Positions 16,357 through 24,642 of a stretch of DNA of 64,000 nt are shown here, piece by piece. Both the position numbers and the translations under genes were made by a program. Each line of letters begins with the position of its first letter. The stretch's first letter is position 1. A model generated the notes under the pieces. It ran no database searches. It saw nothing but the letters and a program-made list of their open reading frames with translations, and was not told where the DNA came from. Origin of the DNA: Flavobacteriales bacterium (GTDB lineage: Bacteria; Bacteroidota; Bacteroidia; Flavobacteriales_F; PHOS-HE28); NCBI GenBank assembly GCA_023957375.1, contig JAMLHB010000001.1, positions 806,001 to 870,000 of the forward strand, in the 5' to 3' direction.

Positions 16357-18371
16357 GCCATCAACTTGTCCAACGCCCCGCGCAGCCGGGCCTTGGGCAG
16401 AAACTGGTCTTCCAGTGCCTTGCTGAAGGGAATGGGTGTGTCCATGGAAGCCACGCGCATCACCGGTGCATCCAAGTCGGTGAAGCACTCTTCCATGATG
16501 GTGGCGCTGATCTCGCCACCGATGCCGCCGGTGAGGGTGTCCTCGTGCAGCACCAGCGCCTTGCCGGTCTTGCGCACGCTTTCCAGCACCCGCTCTTTGT
16601 CCCAGGGCAGCAAGGTGCGCAGGTCGATCACGTCGGCGTTCAGGTTCAATTCCTTCACGGCATCCAGCGCCCAATGCACGCCCATGCCATAGGTGATGAT
16701 ACTGAGCTCGTTGCCTGCGTGGCGCAAGGCGGCCTCGCCGATGGGCACCGTGCACCACCCTTCCGGCACGTTGCCGTGCAGGCTGCGGTAGAGGTTCTTG
16801 TGCTCGAAGTACATCACCGGGTCGGGATCCTCAAAAGCGGCGCACAGCAACCCCTTGGCATCCGCCGGGAATGCCGGGTAGACGATCTTCAAGCCGGGGG
16901 TCTTGAAGAACCACGCCTCGTTGCTTTGGCTATGGAAGGGCCCCGCGCCGGAACCGGCGCCGGTCGGCATCCGCACCACTACGTCCGCGTTTTGGCCCCA
17001 ACGCCAGTGGGCTTTTGCCAAGTTGTTGCAGATCTGGGTCATGCCCTCGCTCACGAAATCGGCGAACTGCATCTCCACCATGGCCTTCATGCCGTTGATG
17101 CTCAAACCCAGCCCTGTGCCCAGAATGGCGCTTTCGCACAGGGGCGTGTTGCGTACGCGCTCCTTGCCGAACTCCGCCACAAAACCTTCGGTCACCTTGA
17201 AGGCACCGCCGTATTCAGCGATGTCCTGCCCCATGAGCACCAGTCCCGGGAACTTGCGCATGCTTTCGCGCATGCCGTCGCTGATGGCATCGATGAAGCG
17301 CATTTCCTTGCCCCCGGTGATGGGCTCCACCATGGCCGGGCCGCGGTGGCCCGGTTGGATCGGTTTGGCATACACGTCGTTGAGCTCGGTGGCCGGGTCC
17401 GGCTTCACGGGCTCTTCGGAAAAGGCAACCTCCACGGCTTCGGTGATCTCCCGCTTGACGGCTTGGTGCGTGGCTTCCTTCACCGTTTCGGAAAGGACGC
17501 CCTGGGACACCAGCCAATTTTCATAGTTCACCACGGGGTCCTTCTTTTCCCATGCCTCCAGCAACTCCTTGGGTACGTATTTGATGCCGCTGGCCTCCTC
17601 GTGCCCGCGCATGCGGAAGGTGAGGCACTCCACCAAGATGGGGCGCGGACGGCGACGGATGCTTTCCGCTGCCTCACGCAGGGTGTGCACCACTTCCAGG
17701 ATGTTGTTGCCTGCCACCACCCTGCTTTCCATGCCGTAGCCCAATGCCTTGTCACTGAGGAAGCGGCACTTGAACTGCTCATTGCTGGGCGTGCTGAGGC
17801 CGTAGCCGTTGTTCTCCACCACAATGATCACCGGCAAGTCCCACACGGCGGCGGTATTCACGGCCTCGTGGAAATCACCTTCGCTGGTGGCACCGTCGCC
17901 GGTGAAGACCAGCGTGCATTTTTTCTCCTTACGCAGTTTGTGCGCCAAGGCAATCCCGTCCGCCACGCCCATCTGCGGGCCTAGATGGCTGATCATGCCC
18001 ACGATTTTGTGCTCCTGCGTGCCGAAGTGGAAACTGCGGTCCCGCCCCTTGGTGAAGCCGTTGGCCGTGCCTTGGAACTGGCTGAAGAGCCGCGCCATGG
18101 GGACTCCCCGAGTGGTGAACACGCCCAAGTTGCGGTGCATGGGCAGGATGTACTCATCCGCCTCCATGGCCAAGGCGGCCCCCACGGCCACGGCCTCTTG
18201 CCCGATGCCGCTGAACCACTTGCTGATCCGCCCTTGGCGCAGCATGCTCAGCATTTTCTCCTCGATAAGCCGTGGATGCAGCAGCTTGTCATAGATCTCC
18301 AACAGTTCCTTGTCCGTCAGCTTTTTCCGGTCGAAGGTGAGTTGCTTCTTCTCGATGGTTTCCAAGAACAT
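16350..18371 (-). CDS. 2-oxo acid dehydrogenase E1, alpha and beta subunits fused
   Basis: A 673-residue thiamine-diphosphate enzyme in which the E1 alpha and beta chains are one polypeptide. The alpha part (about 1-340) has the ThDP motif GDG (158-160) to NN (187-188) and RISKWFSGIGQEA. The beta part begins near 345 (RFIDAISDGMRESM, GQDIAEYGG) and ends with GGIGGEISATIMEECF and a transketolase C-terminal fold. It decarboxylates a 2-oxo acid and loads the acyl group on E2; the branched-chain or pyruvate type cannot be separated by eye. The ATG at 18371 follows a minus-strand TACATTTG box by about 39 bases. The probable E2 is at 47859-49178, far away, and no E3 is in the window. Confidence 0.85.
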   Translation of the reverse strand: MFLETIEKKQLTFDRKKLTDKELLEIYDKLLHPRLIEEKMLSMLRQGRISKWFSGIGQEAVAVGAALAMEADEYILPMHRNLGVFTTRGVPMARLFSQFQGTANGFTKGRDRSFHFGTQEHKIVGMISHLGPQMGVADGIALAHKLRKEKKCTLVFTGDGATSEGDFHEAVNTAAVWDLPVIIVVENNGYGLSTPSNEQFKCRFLSDKALGYGMESRVVAGNNILEVVHTLREAAESIRRRPRPILVECLTFRMRGHEEASGIKYVPKELLEAWEKKDPVVNYENWLVSQGVLSETVKEATHQAVKREITEAVEVAFSEEPVKPDPATELNDVYAKPIQPGHRGPAMVEPITGGKEMRFIDAISDGMRESMRKFPGLVLMGQDIAEYGGAFKVTEGFVAEFGKERVRNTPLCESAILGTGLGLSINGMKAMVEMQFADFVSEGMTQICNNLAKAHWRWGQNADVVVRMPTGAGSGAGPFHSQSNEAWFFKTPGLKIVYPAFPADAKGLLCAAFEDPDPVMYFEHKNLYRSLHGNVPEGWCTVPIGEAALRHAGNELSIITYGMGVHWALDAVKELNLNADVIDLRTLLPWDKERVLESVRKTGKALVLHEDTLTGGIGGEISATIMEECFTDLDAPVMRVASMDTPIPFSKALEDQFLPKARLRGALDKLMAY

Positions 18372-18409
18372 GGCGGGGGGCTTCAAGGAGCGGGGAATGA
18401 AATGGACTG

Positions 18410-18417
18410 CAAATGTA
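18410..18417 (-). promoter_or_regulatory. Bacteroidota-type -7 box (TACATTTG) for the E1 gene
   Basis: Minus-strand TACATTTG lies 39 bases before the E1 ATG, the same box as upstream of kdnA. Confidence 0.45.
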
Positions 18418-18532
18418 CCGGCCCAAGGGCCGCTTACGGGCCTGGCTGATCGGATCGTGAACACTGATCGGCCAATAAGTTCAATTCCCTGTTCCATAGC
18501 CTTGGGATCGGCCCGAAGGCGATCTTCGCACC

Positions 18533-20383
18533 GTGCCGAACCTGCGCCCCCTCCGCACCTGGCTGCTCCGAATCGGGGTGGTGGCCGTGGTTTTCTCACT
18601 CCAGCGTGTGCTCTTCGCCGTGGTGAACCACGAGGCTTTCCCCTCACCACCGGCATTGGTTTTCCTGGGCGGTATCCGCTTCGACCTGTTCGCCATCGGC
18701 TGGCTGTTCATGCCGTGGACCCTGCTGTACTTGGCCGTGGAAAGGCCAGGCGTTGTTATGGCCAAGGTGCAGAAAGGCTTGTTCCACCTGGCCTGCACCA
18801 TCGGCTTCCTGTTCAACAGCATCGACATCGCCTATTTCGGGTTCACCCTCAAGCGCAGCACCAGCGACCTGCTGGGCATCGCCACAGGCGGTGACGACCT
18901 GCTCAGCTTGCTCCCGGTGTTCCTGCTGGACTACTGGTACATTGTGTTGATCTTCCTCTCTTCCATGCTGGTGGCCATTGCAGGGTACCGATGGATCGGC
19001 AGGCACAGCGGCCAGGAACGCGCGAAACCGTGGTGGTTGTGGCGTTTGACCATTGCAGCCCTCACGCTTGTGGCCTGCCGGGGCGGCCTGCAGTACATCC
19101 CCTTGGGCGTACTGGGCGCCAGCCAATATGCCGCGCCCGCTTACATGCCGTTGGTGCTGAACACGCCTTTCACCATGATGACCAGCATCGGCAAGGTCCA
19201 GCTGGACGAGAAGGCCTATATGGAGCAAGCGGAGGCCGACCGCCTGTGGCCCGTGGTGCATCGCTACGGCGATACCACCCTGGTGCCGCACCGGCCCAAT
19301 GTGGTGGTGATCGTGCTGGAGAGCTTCGGCGCGGCGTACAGCGCAAAGCTCAACGGCGGTGAAGGCTGCATGCCTTTTCTGGATTCGTTGATGGGCCAAG
19401 GCCTGTGGTACAGCCGGGCCTACGCGAACGGTCGCCGCAGCATCGATGGCATTCCGGCGGTGCTGGCCTCCCTGCCCAAAATGATGCCCGAGGCCTTCAT
19501 TGAATCGCCTTACGCGCAGCAGCCGTTCACCTCGTTGCCGGGCTTGCTGGGGGCAGAGGGCTACGCCACGAGCTTTTTCCACGGGGGGCACAACGGCACC
19601 ATGGGCTTCGATGTCTTCGCCCGCTCAGCCGGCTTTGATCGCTATGTAGGCCGCGACCAATACCCCGTTCCCAAAGATGACGACGGCGTGTGGGGCATCC
19701 GCGACCGGCCCTTCCTCCAATATTTCGCACAGGAACTGGGCAAGGAGCAGCAACCCTTTCTGAGCTGCCTGTTCACCCTTTCCTCACACCACCCCTACCG
19801 GCTTCCCCCGGAGGAAGCAGCGCAATTTGCCGGTGGCGGGCTGCCCATCCTGCCCACGCTGCGCTATGCAGACGATGCCCTGCGCCAGTTCTTCACCACG
19901 GCCCGCACCATGCCCTGGTTCGGAAACACCCTCTTCGTGATCACCGCTGACCACACCGCCGACCTGTTGCGCCAAGGCGAGGTGAGCGGATCAGCCTACG
20001 ACCACTGGATCCCCTTATGTTACTACATGCCGGACAGGTTAAAACCGGAACAAGACGACCGTATCACGCAGCAGATCGACATCCTGCCCACCGTGCTGGA
20101 CCTGATCGGCTATCCCAAACCCTTCTTCTCCTTCGGCAGCAGCAGCCTGCGCATTGAACGATTGCCCGCCGCCGTGAGCGAGAGCAACGCCACCTGGTTG
20201 CTGGTGGGCGATAGCTGCCAGGTCCGTTCGGATGGCGAACAGGTGCTGTGGAGTGCCGGCCTTCTGCGCCCATGGACCACTACCTGCACGGACAGTTTGG
20301 CCCTGCTTCCCACCCTCCAGGCGGCCATCCAGCAGTACCACAACAACATTCTACGGCACACCCTGGTATTCCGTCGCCCATGA
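18533..20383 (+). CDS. LtaS-like membrane sulfatase/phosphoglycerol transferase
   Basis: A 616-residue inner-membrane protein. Five hydrophobic segments occupy about residues 1-200 and a periplasmic alkaline-phosphatase/sulfatase domain follows (about 255-530). Marks are NVVVIVLESFGAAYS (metal-binding Glu), the nucleophile region YANGRRSIDGIPAVLASLP, FFHGGHNGTMGFD, LSSHHPYRLP and the late metal site FVITADHTAD. The family transfers phosphoglycerol or phosphoethanolamine to glycans or lipids. Since a Gram-negative has no lipoteichoic acid, the acceptor is unclear. The start is a GTG at 18533. The stop overlaps the ATG of the lipid kinase gene (ATGA), which hints at shared phospholipid metabolism. 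Confidence 0.8.
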   Translation: MPNLRPLRTWLLRIGVVAVVFSLQRVLFAVVNHEAFPSPPALVFLGGIRFDLFAIGWLFMPWTLLYLAVERPGVVMAKVQKGLFHLACTIGFLFNSIDIAYFGFTLKRSTSDLLGIATGGDDLLSLLPVFLLDYWYIVLIFLSSMLVAIAGYRWIGRHSGQERAKPWWLWRLTIAALTLVACRGGLQYIPLGVLGASQYAAPAYMPLVLNTPFTMMTSIGKVQLDEKAYMEQAEADRLWPVVHRYGDTTLVPHRPNVVVIVLESFGAAYSAKLNGGEGCMPFLDSLMGQGLWYSRAYANGRRSIDGIPAVLASLPKMMPEAFIESPYAQQPFTSLPGLLGAEGYATSFFHGGHNGTMGFDVFARSAGFDRYVGRDQYPVPKDDDGVWGIRDRPFLQYFAQELGKEQQPFLSCLFTLSSHHPYRLPPEEAAQFAGGGLPILPTLRYADDALRQFFTTARTMPWFGNTLFVITADHTADLLRQGEVSGSAYDHWIPLCYYMPDRLKPEQDDRITQQIDILPTVLDLIGYPKPFFSFGSSSLRIERLPAAVSESNATWLLVGDSCQVRSDGEQVLWSAGLLRPWTTTCTDSLALLPTLQAAIQQYHNNILRHTLVFRRP

Positions 20384-21243
20384 AGGCCGTTGCAGTGATC
20401 AACCCCCGCTCCGGCAAGGGGAAAGCCGTAAGCATGCGGGAGCCCGTGGAGCAATTGGCCCGGCAATTTGGGGCCGAACTGCACGTGCATTTGGTACAAC
20501 ACGCCGGCGACGGTACCCGCTTCGCGCAGCAAGCTGTGGCGCACGGTGCGCACCGCGTGATCACCATCGGGGGCGACGGCACGCTGAACGCCGTGGCAGC
20601 AGGCCTTGTGGGTTCGGGTGTGCCCATAGGCATCGTACCCATGGGCTCCGGCAATGGCTATGCACGCTCGCTTGGGCTGCCCCGCGATCCGGAAGCCGCC
20701 TTGCAACTGGCTTTCACCGGCACGGCACGGCAAATGGACGTGTGCTACCTCAACGACCGGCTCTTCCTGGGCACGGCCGGCATCGGCTTCGATGCCCGCG
20801 TGGCTTGGGAATTTGACCAAAGCGCCGGCCGGGGCATGTGGAACTATGCCCGCCTGATCATCAAGCACGTGCTCGGTGCCAAACCCATGCGCACGGTGAC
20901 CAAGGCCAACAACCAGACCCGCGAGGACCACGTGCTGATGCTGGTGTTCTGCAACACCCGCGAATTCGGCAACGGCGCGGTGATCAGCCCCGGCTCGCGC
21001 CCGGACGACGGCCTGGCCGAGCTGCGCATCGTTGCCAAGCCCCCGCTGTTGCCCATGCTCACAGCCTTTGTGCGCCTGTACAACGGCCGAATCGACGGCA
21101 GCCCGTACCTCACCAACATCACCACCAACTACGCCAAGGTCCACCAGGCCGGTACACTGGCCCATTTGGACGGCGAGCCGGTGGAGATCGGACATGAGGT
21201 GGTGTTCCGGTTGGAGCCGAGGCGGTTGTGGGTGGTGGGTTGA
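20380..21243 (+). CDS. Diacylglycerol/lipid kinase family protein (YegS/BmrU-like)
   Basis: A 287-residue soluble kinase of the DAGK-catalytic family. The N-terminus has INPRSGKGKA, then the nucleotide-binding GGDGTLNAVAAGL (about 65-77) and MGSGNGYARSLGL (about 88-100), and the C-terminal beta domain ends LEPRRLWVVG. It phosphorylates a lipid, possibly diacylglycerol or a sphingolipid base. In step with the upstream LtaS-like enzyme, diacylglycerol left after phosphoglycerol transfer would need re-phosphorylation, which is a reasonable reason for the overlap, but this is inference. Confidence 0.88.
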   Translation: MKAVAVINPRSGKGKAVSMREPVEQLARQFGAELHVHLVQHAGDGTRFAQQAVAHGAHRVITIGGDGTLNAVAAGLVGSGVPIGIVPMGSGNGYARSLGLPRDPEAALQLAFTGTARQMDVCYLNDRLFLGTAGIGFDARVAWEFDQSAGRGMWNYARLIIKHVLGAKPMRTVTKANNQTREDHVLMLVFCNTREFGNGAVISPGSRPDDGLAELRIVAKPPLLPMLTAFVRLYNGRIDGSPYLTNITTNYAKVHQAGTLAHLDGEPVEIGHEVVFRLEPRRLWVVG

Positions 21244-21267
21244 AGCCGCCGAGAATACATTGATTTC

Positions 21268-21305
21268 ATGTCTTGAAAGGGATATATTTGTCCCATTCGT
21301 GACAT
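21268..21305. promoter_or_regulatory. Promoter with overlapping operator dyad for the AbiE pair
   Basis: A Bacteroidota -7 box TATATTTG is at 21283-21290 with ATTG, a near -33 match, at 21259-21262 (spacing 20). It sits in the centre of a two-step dyad: ATGTC (21268-21272) and GGGA (21279-21282) face TCCC (21291-21294) and GACAT (21301-21305), with equal 6-base spacers and one common centre at 21286.5. The antitoxin ATG is at 21309. AbiEi-type antitoxins bind inverted repeats upstream of their own gene, so an autorepressor site is likely. Confidence 0.65.
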
Positions 21306-21308
21306 AAA

Positions 21309-21932
21309 ATGAATTTCCGGGATTTTGAATCCATTTACGCGGAACGGCCTTGCTTTACCGTACGCGAGGTAGCATTGCGCTTCCCCGGGTTCGACGATCG
21401 GCAACTGCACTACTGGCAACAGAAGGGATGGGTAAGGCAACTCCGCCGCCCGTTCTATCGGCTCACTTCCCGGCCATGGACCCTGCACGAGCGGCAAGCC
21501 GTTGCGAACATGATCTATGCACCCTCCTACATTTCCCTGGAATCGGCGCTTTCCCATTATGGATTCATCCCGGAGGGTGTATTCCACCTTACATCCGTCA
21601 CTTCCCGCCACACGCGTTCCTTTGAGGTCGATGGAATCCTATATGCCTACCGCAGCGTTCAGCCTTCCTGGTTCTTTGGCTACGTGATCACGGAACAAGA
21701 TGGTGTTCCCATGCGCATGGCTGAACCGGAAAAAGTGCTGCTGGACATGCTCCACTTGAATCCGGGCATGTGTACACCGGATGACTTTGAAGGGCTTCGA
21801 CTTGATGCCACCGGGATCAAGGAATCGATCAGGCCTTTAGTCTGGAAGGATTACGTGGCACTGTCCAAGAACAAGGCCTTGCTGTCGCGTACACAAACCT
21901 TTCAAAACTGGCTCCATGATCACGCTGGCTGA
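21309..21932 (+). CDS. AbiEi-type antitoxin/transcriptional regulator of a type IV TA system
   Basis: A 207-residue protein with an N-terminal winged-helix part (FTVREVALRFPGFDDRQLHYW, about 16-36) and a C-terminal antitoxin domain including YISLESALSHYGFIPEG (74-90), VYAYR-like strands and the motif AEPEKVLLDMLHLNPG. AbiEi proteins repress their own promoter and counteract the AbiEii nucleotidyltransferase without binding it. The following toxin gene overlaps its last 17 bases, which ties their translation together. The operator dyad in front of it supports autoregulation. Confidence 0.82.
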   Translation: MNFRDFESIYAERPCFTVREVALRFPGFDDRQLHYWQQKGWVRQLRRPFYRLTSRPWTLHERQAVANMIYAPSYISLESALSHYGFIPEGVFHLTSVTSRHTRSFEVDGILYAYRSVQPSWFFGYVITEQDGVPMRMAEPEKVLLDMLHLNPGMCTPDDFEGLRLDATGIKESIRPLVWKDYVALSKNKALLSRTQTFQNWLHDHAG

Positions 21933-22701
21933 GATCAAGAAGGCATACCCCAAGGAGCTTCACATCCACGAAGGTTTCCTGCTGCGCGAATACCTGCAGT
22001 ACCGCATCTTGGGCATCATCTTCGCATCGCCCTACGCGGAGAAGCTGGTCTTTCTTGGCGGCACATGCCTGCGAATCGTGCATGGGAACCGCCGGTTCAG
22101 CGAGGACCTGGATTTTGACAACCTCGGCCTGACCAAACCGGAATTCGCCCAGGTGGGCGCGCTGGTGAAGCAGGAATTGGAGCGGGAGGGCTATTCCGTA
22201 ACGGCGGAGATGGCAGGCCTGAGCGCATTTCGTTGCCGTGTATGGTTGCCCGGCCTGCTCTTTCATCACGGACTCAGCGGCCACAAAGACCAAACCGTGT
22301 TGATCCAATTGGATACTGAACCACATCGATACGACTATACACCGGAAACCTGGTTCATGGCCCGTTGGGATGTAAGGCAGGATATCCGTTGTTGCCCATT
22401 GCCGCTGCTGCTCGCGCAGAAGTGCCATGCGGCCTTGGACCGCAAGCGCGCCAAGGGTCGGGATTTCTTCGATGTAGCCTACTTGATCAGCCTCAACGCT
22501 GAACCCGATATGCCCTACTTGCACAAGAAGCTCGGATTGAAAACAACCCGGGAACTCGCCGCTGCACTGCTGGAGCGGTGCGCCTCGTTGGATATGGATG
22601 CCTTGGCCAACGACGTGAAAAAGTTCCTTTTTGATGCCAACGGAAGCCTCAGCGTCACCCGGTTCCCCCAGCTCATCAAGCAACACTGGCTGCACCCATG
22701 A
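21916..22701 (+). CDS. AbiEii-type nucleotidyltransferase toxin (DUF1814)
   Basis: A 261-residue nucleotidyltransferase of the DUF1814/AbiEii family. Motif I is LGGTCLRIVHGN (47-58) and the metal-binding motif is FSEDLDFD (61-68). The later motif QKCHAALDRKRAKGRDFFD matches the K/R and D positions of motifs III and IV. Related toxins of the AbiEii/MenT group transfer nucleotides to an RNA or protein target and cause growth arrest or phage abortive infection; the target here is unknown. All expected catalytic residues are present, so it looks active. Its stop overlaps the start of nth (ATGA). Confidence 0.85.
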   Translation: MITLAEIKKAYPKELHIHEGFLLREYLQYRILGIIFASPYAEKLVFLGGTCLRIVHGNRRFSEDLDFDNLGLTKPEFAQVGALVKQELEREGYSVTAEMAGLSAFRCRVWLPGLLFHHGLSGHKDQTVLIQLDTEPHRYDYTPETWFMARWDVRQDIRCCPLPLLLAQKCHAALDRKRAKGRDFFDVAYLISLNAEPDMPYLHKKLGLKTTRELAAALLERCASLDMDALANDVKKFLFDANGSLSVTRFPQLIKQHWLHP

Positions 22702-23336
22702 CCAAGAAGGAAAAGGCCGCTTTCGTGCTGAAAACCTTGAACAGGCTCTTCCCGCACCCCGCGATCCCGCTGGACCATCAGGACGCATTCACCCTGCTGG
22801 TGGCCGTGGTGCTCAGCGCCCAATGCACGGACAAAAAGGTGAACGAGATCACCCCGCTGCTCTTCGCCAAGGCGCGAACGCCCAAGCAGATGGCGGCCAT
22901 GGACGTGGATGCGATCCGTGCCATCATCAAGCCGTGCGGGCTTTCACCGGCAAAGAGCAAGGCGCTGCACGGCCTTTCGGAGATCATTCTGGAGAAGCAT
23001 GATGGCCAGGTGCCGAACACCTTTGATGAGCTCGAAGCCCTGCCCGGCGTGGGCCATAAAACCGCCAGTGTGGTGATGTCACAAGCCTTCGGCGTGCCTG
23101 CCTTCCCCGTGGATACCCACATTCACCGCCTGGCATGGCGCTGGGGCCTGAGCAACGGCAAGAACGTGGAGCAGACGGAGAAGGACCTCAAGCGGCTCTT
23201 CCCGAAGGACACGTGGAACACGCTTCACCTGCAGATCATCTACTTCGGGCGGGAGCACTGCCCCGCCCGCGGGCATGATCCACGGAAATGCCCGATCTGC
23301 AAGGAAATCGGCAGGAAGGAGTTGTTCAAGGGTTGA
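22698..23336 (+). CDS. nth: Endonuclease III (DNA glycosylase/AP lyase) with reduced cluster motif
   Basis: A 212-residue base-excision repair enzyme that removes oxidised pyrimidines and cuts the abasic site. The hairpin-helix-hairpin is LPGVGHKTASVV (about 115-126), with the catalytic Asp in VDTHIHRLAWRWG shortly after, and AQCTDKKVNEITP near residue 40. In E. coli the C-terminus holds an Fe-S cluster as C-x6-C-x2-C-x5-C. Here it reads C-PARGHDPRK-C-PI-C and ends without a fourth Cys, so a normal 4Fe-4S cluster is doubtful. It overlaps the toxin gene by four bases, unusual for a housekeeping gene. Confidence 0.88.
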   Translation: MTKKEKAAFVLKTLNRLFPHPAIPLDHQDAFTLLVAVVLSAQCTDKKVNEITPLLFAKARTPKQMAAMDVDAIRAIIKPCGLSPAKSKALHGLSEIILEKHDGQVPNTFDELEALPGVGHKTASVVMSQAFGVPAFPVDTHIHRLAWRWGLSNGKNVEQTEKDLKRLFPKDTWNTLHLQIIYFGREHCPARGHDPRKCPICKEIGRKELFKG

Positions 23337-23373
23337 GGAATGGTGAATCACTGGCGTCCGGGACAACATCCCA

Positions 23374-23552
23374 ACACCGGCTGCGACACCCTCCGGGGTC
23401 GGCGCGCACACGGGTCTGTTGGTCTATAAGCTTTGACCCCTCCGGGGTCAGGCCCCTTTGTTGACGCTGGGTTCTTGACCCCGGAGGGGTCGCAGCTTCT
23501 AGCCTTTGCCCACCACATGGTATTCGACCCCGGAGGGTGTCGCAGCCGGTGT
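23374..23552. repeat. Nested perfect inverted repeat (GACCCCTCCGGGGTC family)
   Basis: A 28-base arm at 23374-23401 is repeated as its exact reverse complement at 23525-23552. Inside, GACCCCTCCGGGGTC (23435-23449) and its reverse complement GACCCCGGAGGGGTC (23476-23490) form a second facing pair, each almost palindromic itself. The 718-base gap from nth to the sigma-factor gene contains this element, the next repeat and one possible small gene. Confidence 0.8.
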
Positions 23553-23648
23553 TCCTGACACGGGGAGCTTCGTTGCACGCCCCATCCATTTCCATTACAG
23601 GGCAGGGCAGGGCGTTCCGACCTACGCCGATGCTTATCCCGGACACCA

Positions 23649-23755
23649 ATGAATGGTGAATGGTGAACGGTGAAAGGCCCATGGTGATTAGTGAATGGTG
23701 AACAATCTCCGGGCCACCGGTCACCGGCAACTAATCACCATTCACTAATCACCAA
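23649..23755. repeat. Inverted repeat with iterated heptamer arms (GGTGAAT type)
   Basis: The left arm (23649-23703) iterates GAATGGT, GAATGGT, GAACGGT and GTGATTA-type units; the right arm (23729-23755) has the complementary CTAATCACCATTCACTAATC. The arms face each other across a GC-rich centre. A stray GAATGGTGAATCAC lies at 23338. Confidence 0.7.
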
Positions 23756-23762
23756 CCACACA

Positions 23763-23879
23763 TCAGTTCAACACCACATGCACCTGCCCAACAGGCGGCA
23801 CTTCCACCACCTTCAAGGCTTTGCTATAATTGAGGATGGCCTGTACCGTGGCGGCCTTGGGCCCTTGCAGGGCGGGCAT
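23763..23879 (-). CDS. Possible small protein, 38 residues
   Basis: An ATG at 23879 opens 38 codons ending at TGA 23763: MPALQGPKAATVQAILNY, then a Lys/Val-rich end VGQVHVVLN. The shape, a short helix with ILNYSKAL followed by a strand ending in VLN, recalls small conserved Bacteroidota proteins I have seen, but I cannot name a family. No clear ribosome-binding site is seen. The codon use looks like neighbouring genes. Confidence 0.35.
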   Translation of the reverse strand: MPALQGPKAATVQAILNYSKALKVVEVPPVGQVHVVLN

Positions 23880-24054
23880 GTGGGGGCGGTTGCGGGAAGA
23901 TCTCCGAAGTGTAGAATGTGCCATGTAGCGGATTTTGGCTGTTCAACGCTGGATCCGCCCTGCTTATTGCACGGCCGCGTTTCCCTGCTATTCCCAAGGG
24001 CCTAAAATGAGGACGCCGGCCTGCGCCGGCGTCCGCGGGAAGCACGGGCCTGTT

Positions 24055-24642
24055 TCATGCACGTTCCAATTGCATGCCATGCTGCTTGATCAGTTTGCGC
24101 ATGTTGATCAGCGCATAACGCATCCGCCCCAAGGCCGTGTTGATGCTCACGTCGGTTTGCTCCGCGATCTCCTTGAAGCTCATGCCCAAGTACGTTCGCA
24201 TCACCACCACCTCCTTCTGTTCGGCGGGCAGGCGGTCGATCAGCTTGCGCACGTCCGCATCGATCTGCACGTTCACCATGCGTTCTTCCACGTTTTTGTC
24301 CGGTTGGGCATGCGTGGCAAACACATCGTAATCCTCGTTGCTGCGCACCAGGGGCATTTTCTTGTTCCGCCGGAAATGGTCGATCACCAGGTTGTGCGCG
24401 ATCCGGATCACCCAGGGCAGAAACTTGCCCTCTTCATTGTACTTGCCTGCCTTCAGGTGGTGCACCACTTTGATGAAGGCCTCTTGGAAGAGGTCTTCCG
24501 TGACCACCCGGTCGCGCACCATCAGGAAAATGTGCGACCAGATCTTGCGCTTGTGGCGGTGCAGCAAGATCTCGAAGGCACCTTCATCACCAGCGGTGTA
24601 AAGACGCACGAGTTCAACGTCGTCAAGGGACTTGGACAGCAT
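24055..24642 (-). CDS. ECF-type sigma-70 family RNA polymerase sigma factor
   Basis: A 195-residue sigma factor with only regions 2 and 4. Region 2 spans about 22-95 (FEILLHRHKRKIWSHIF, DLFQEAFIKVVHHL, FLPWVIRIAHNLVIDHFRR) and region 4 about 135-185 (LPAEQKEVVVMRTYLGMSFKEIA with the helix-turn-helix VSINTALGRMRYALINMRK). ECF factors direct polymerase to small regulons, often for envelope stress. No anti-sigma gene is adjacent, so its control is not visible. It is divergent from uvrA, with a 233-base gap. Confidence 0.92.
   Translation of the reverse strand: MLSKSLDDVELVRLYTAGDEGAFEILLHRHKRKIWSHIFLMVRDRVVTEDLFQEAFIKVVHHLKAGKYNEEGKFLPWVIRIAHNLVIDHFRRNKKMPLVRSNEDYDVFATHAQPDKNVEERMVNVQIDADVRKLIDRLPAEQKEVVVMRTYLGMSFKEIAEQTDVSINTALGRMRYALINMRKLIKQHGMQLERA

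Noticed and set aside
16545..17984. Plus-strand frame of 479 codons across the E1 gene
   Set aside because: Antisense shadow of a clear thiamine-diphosphate enzyme.
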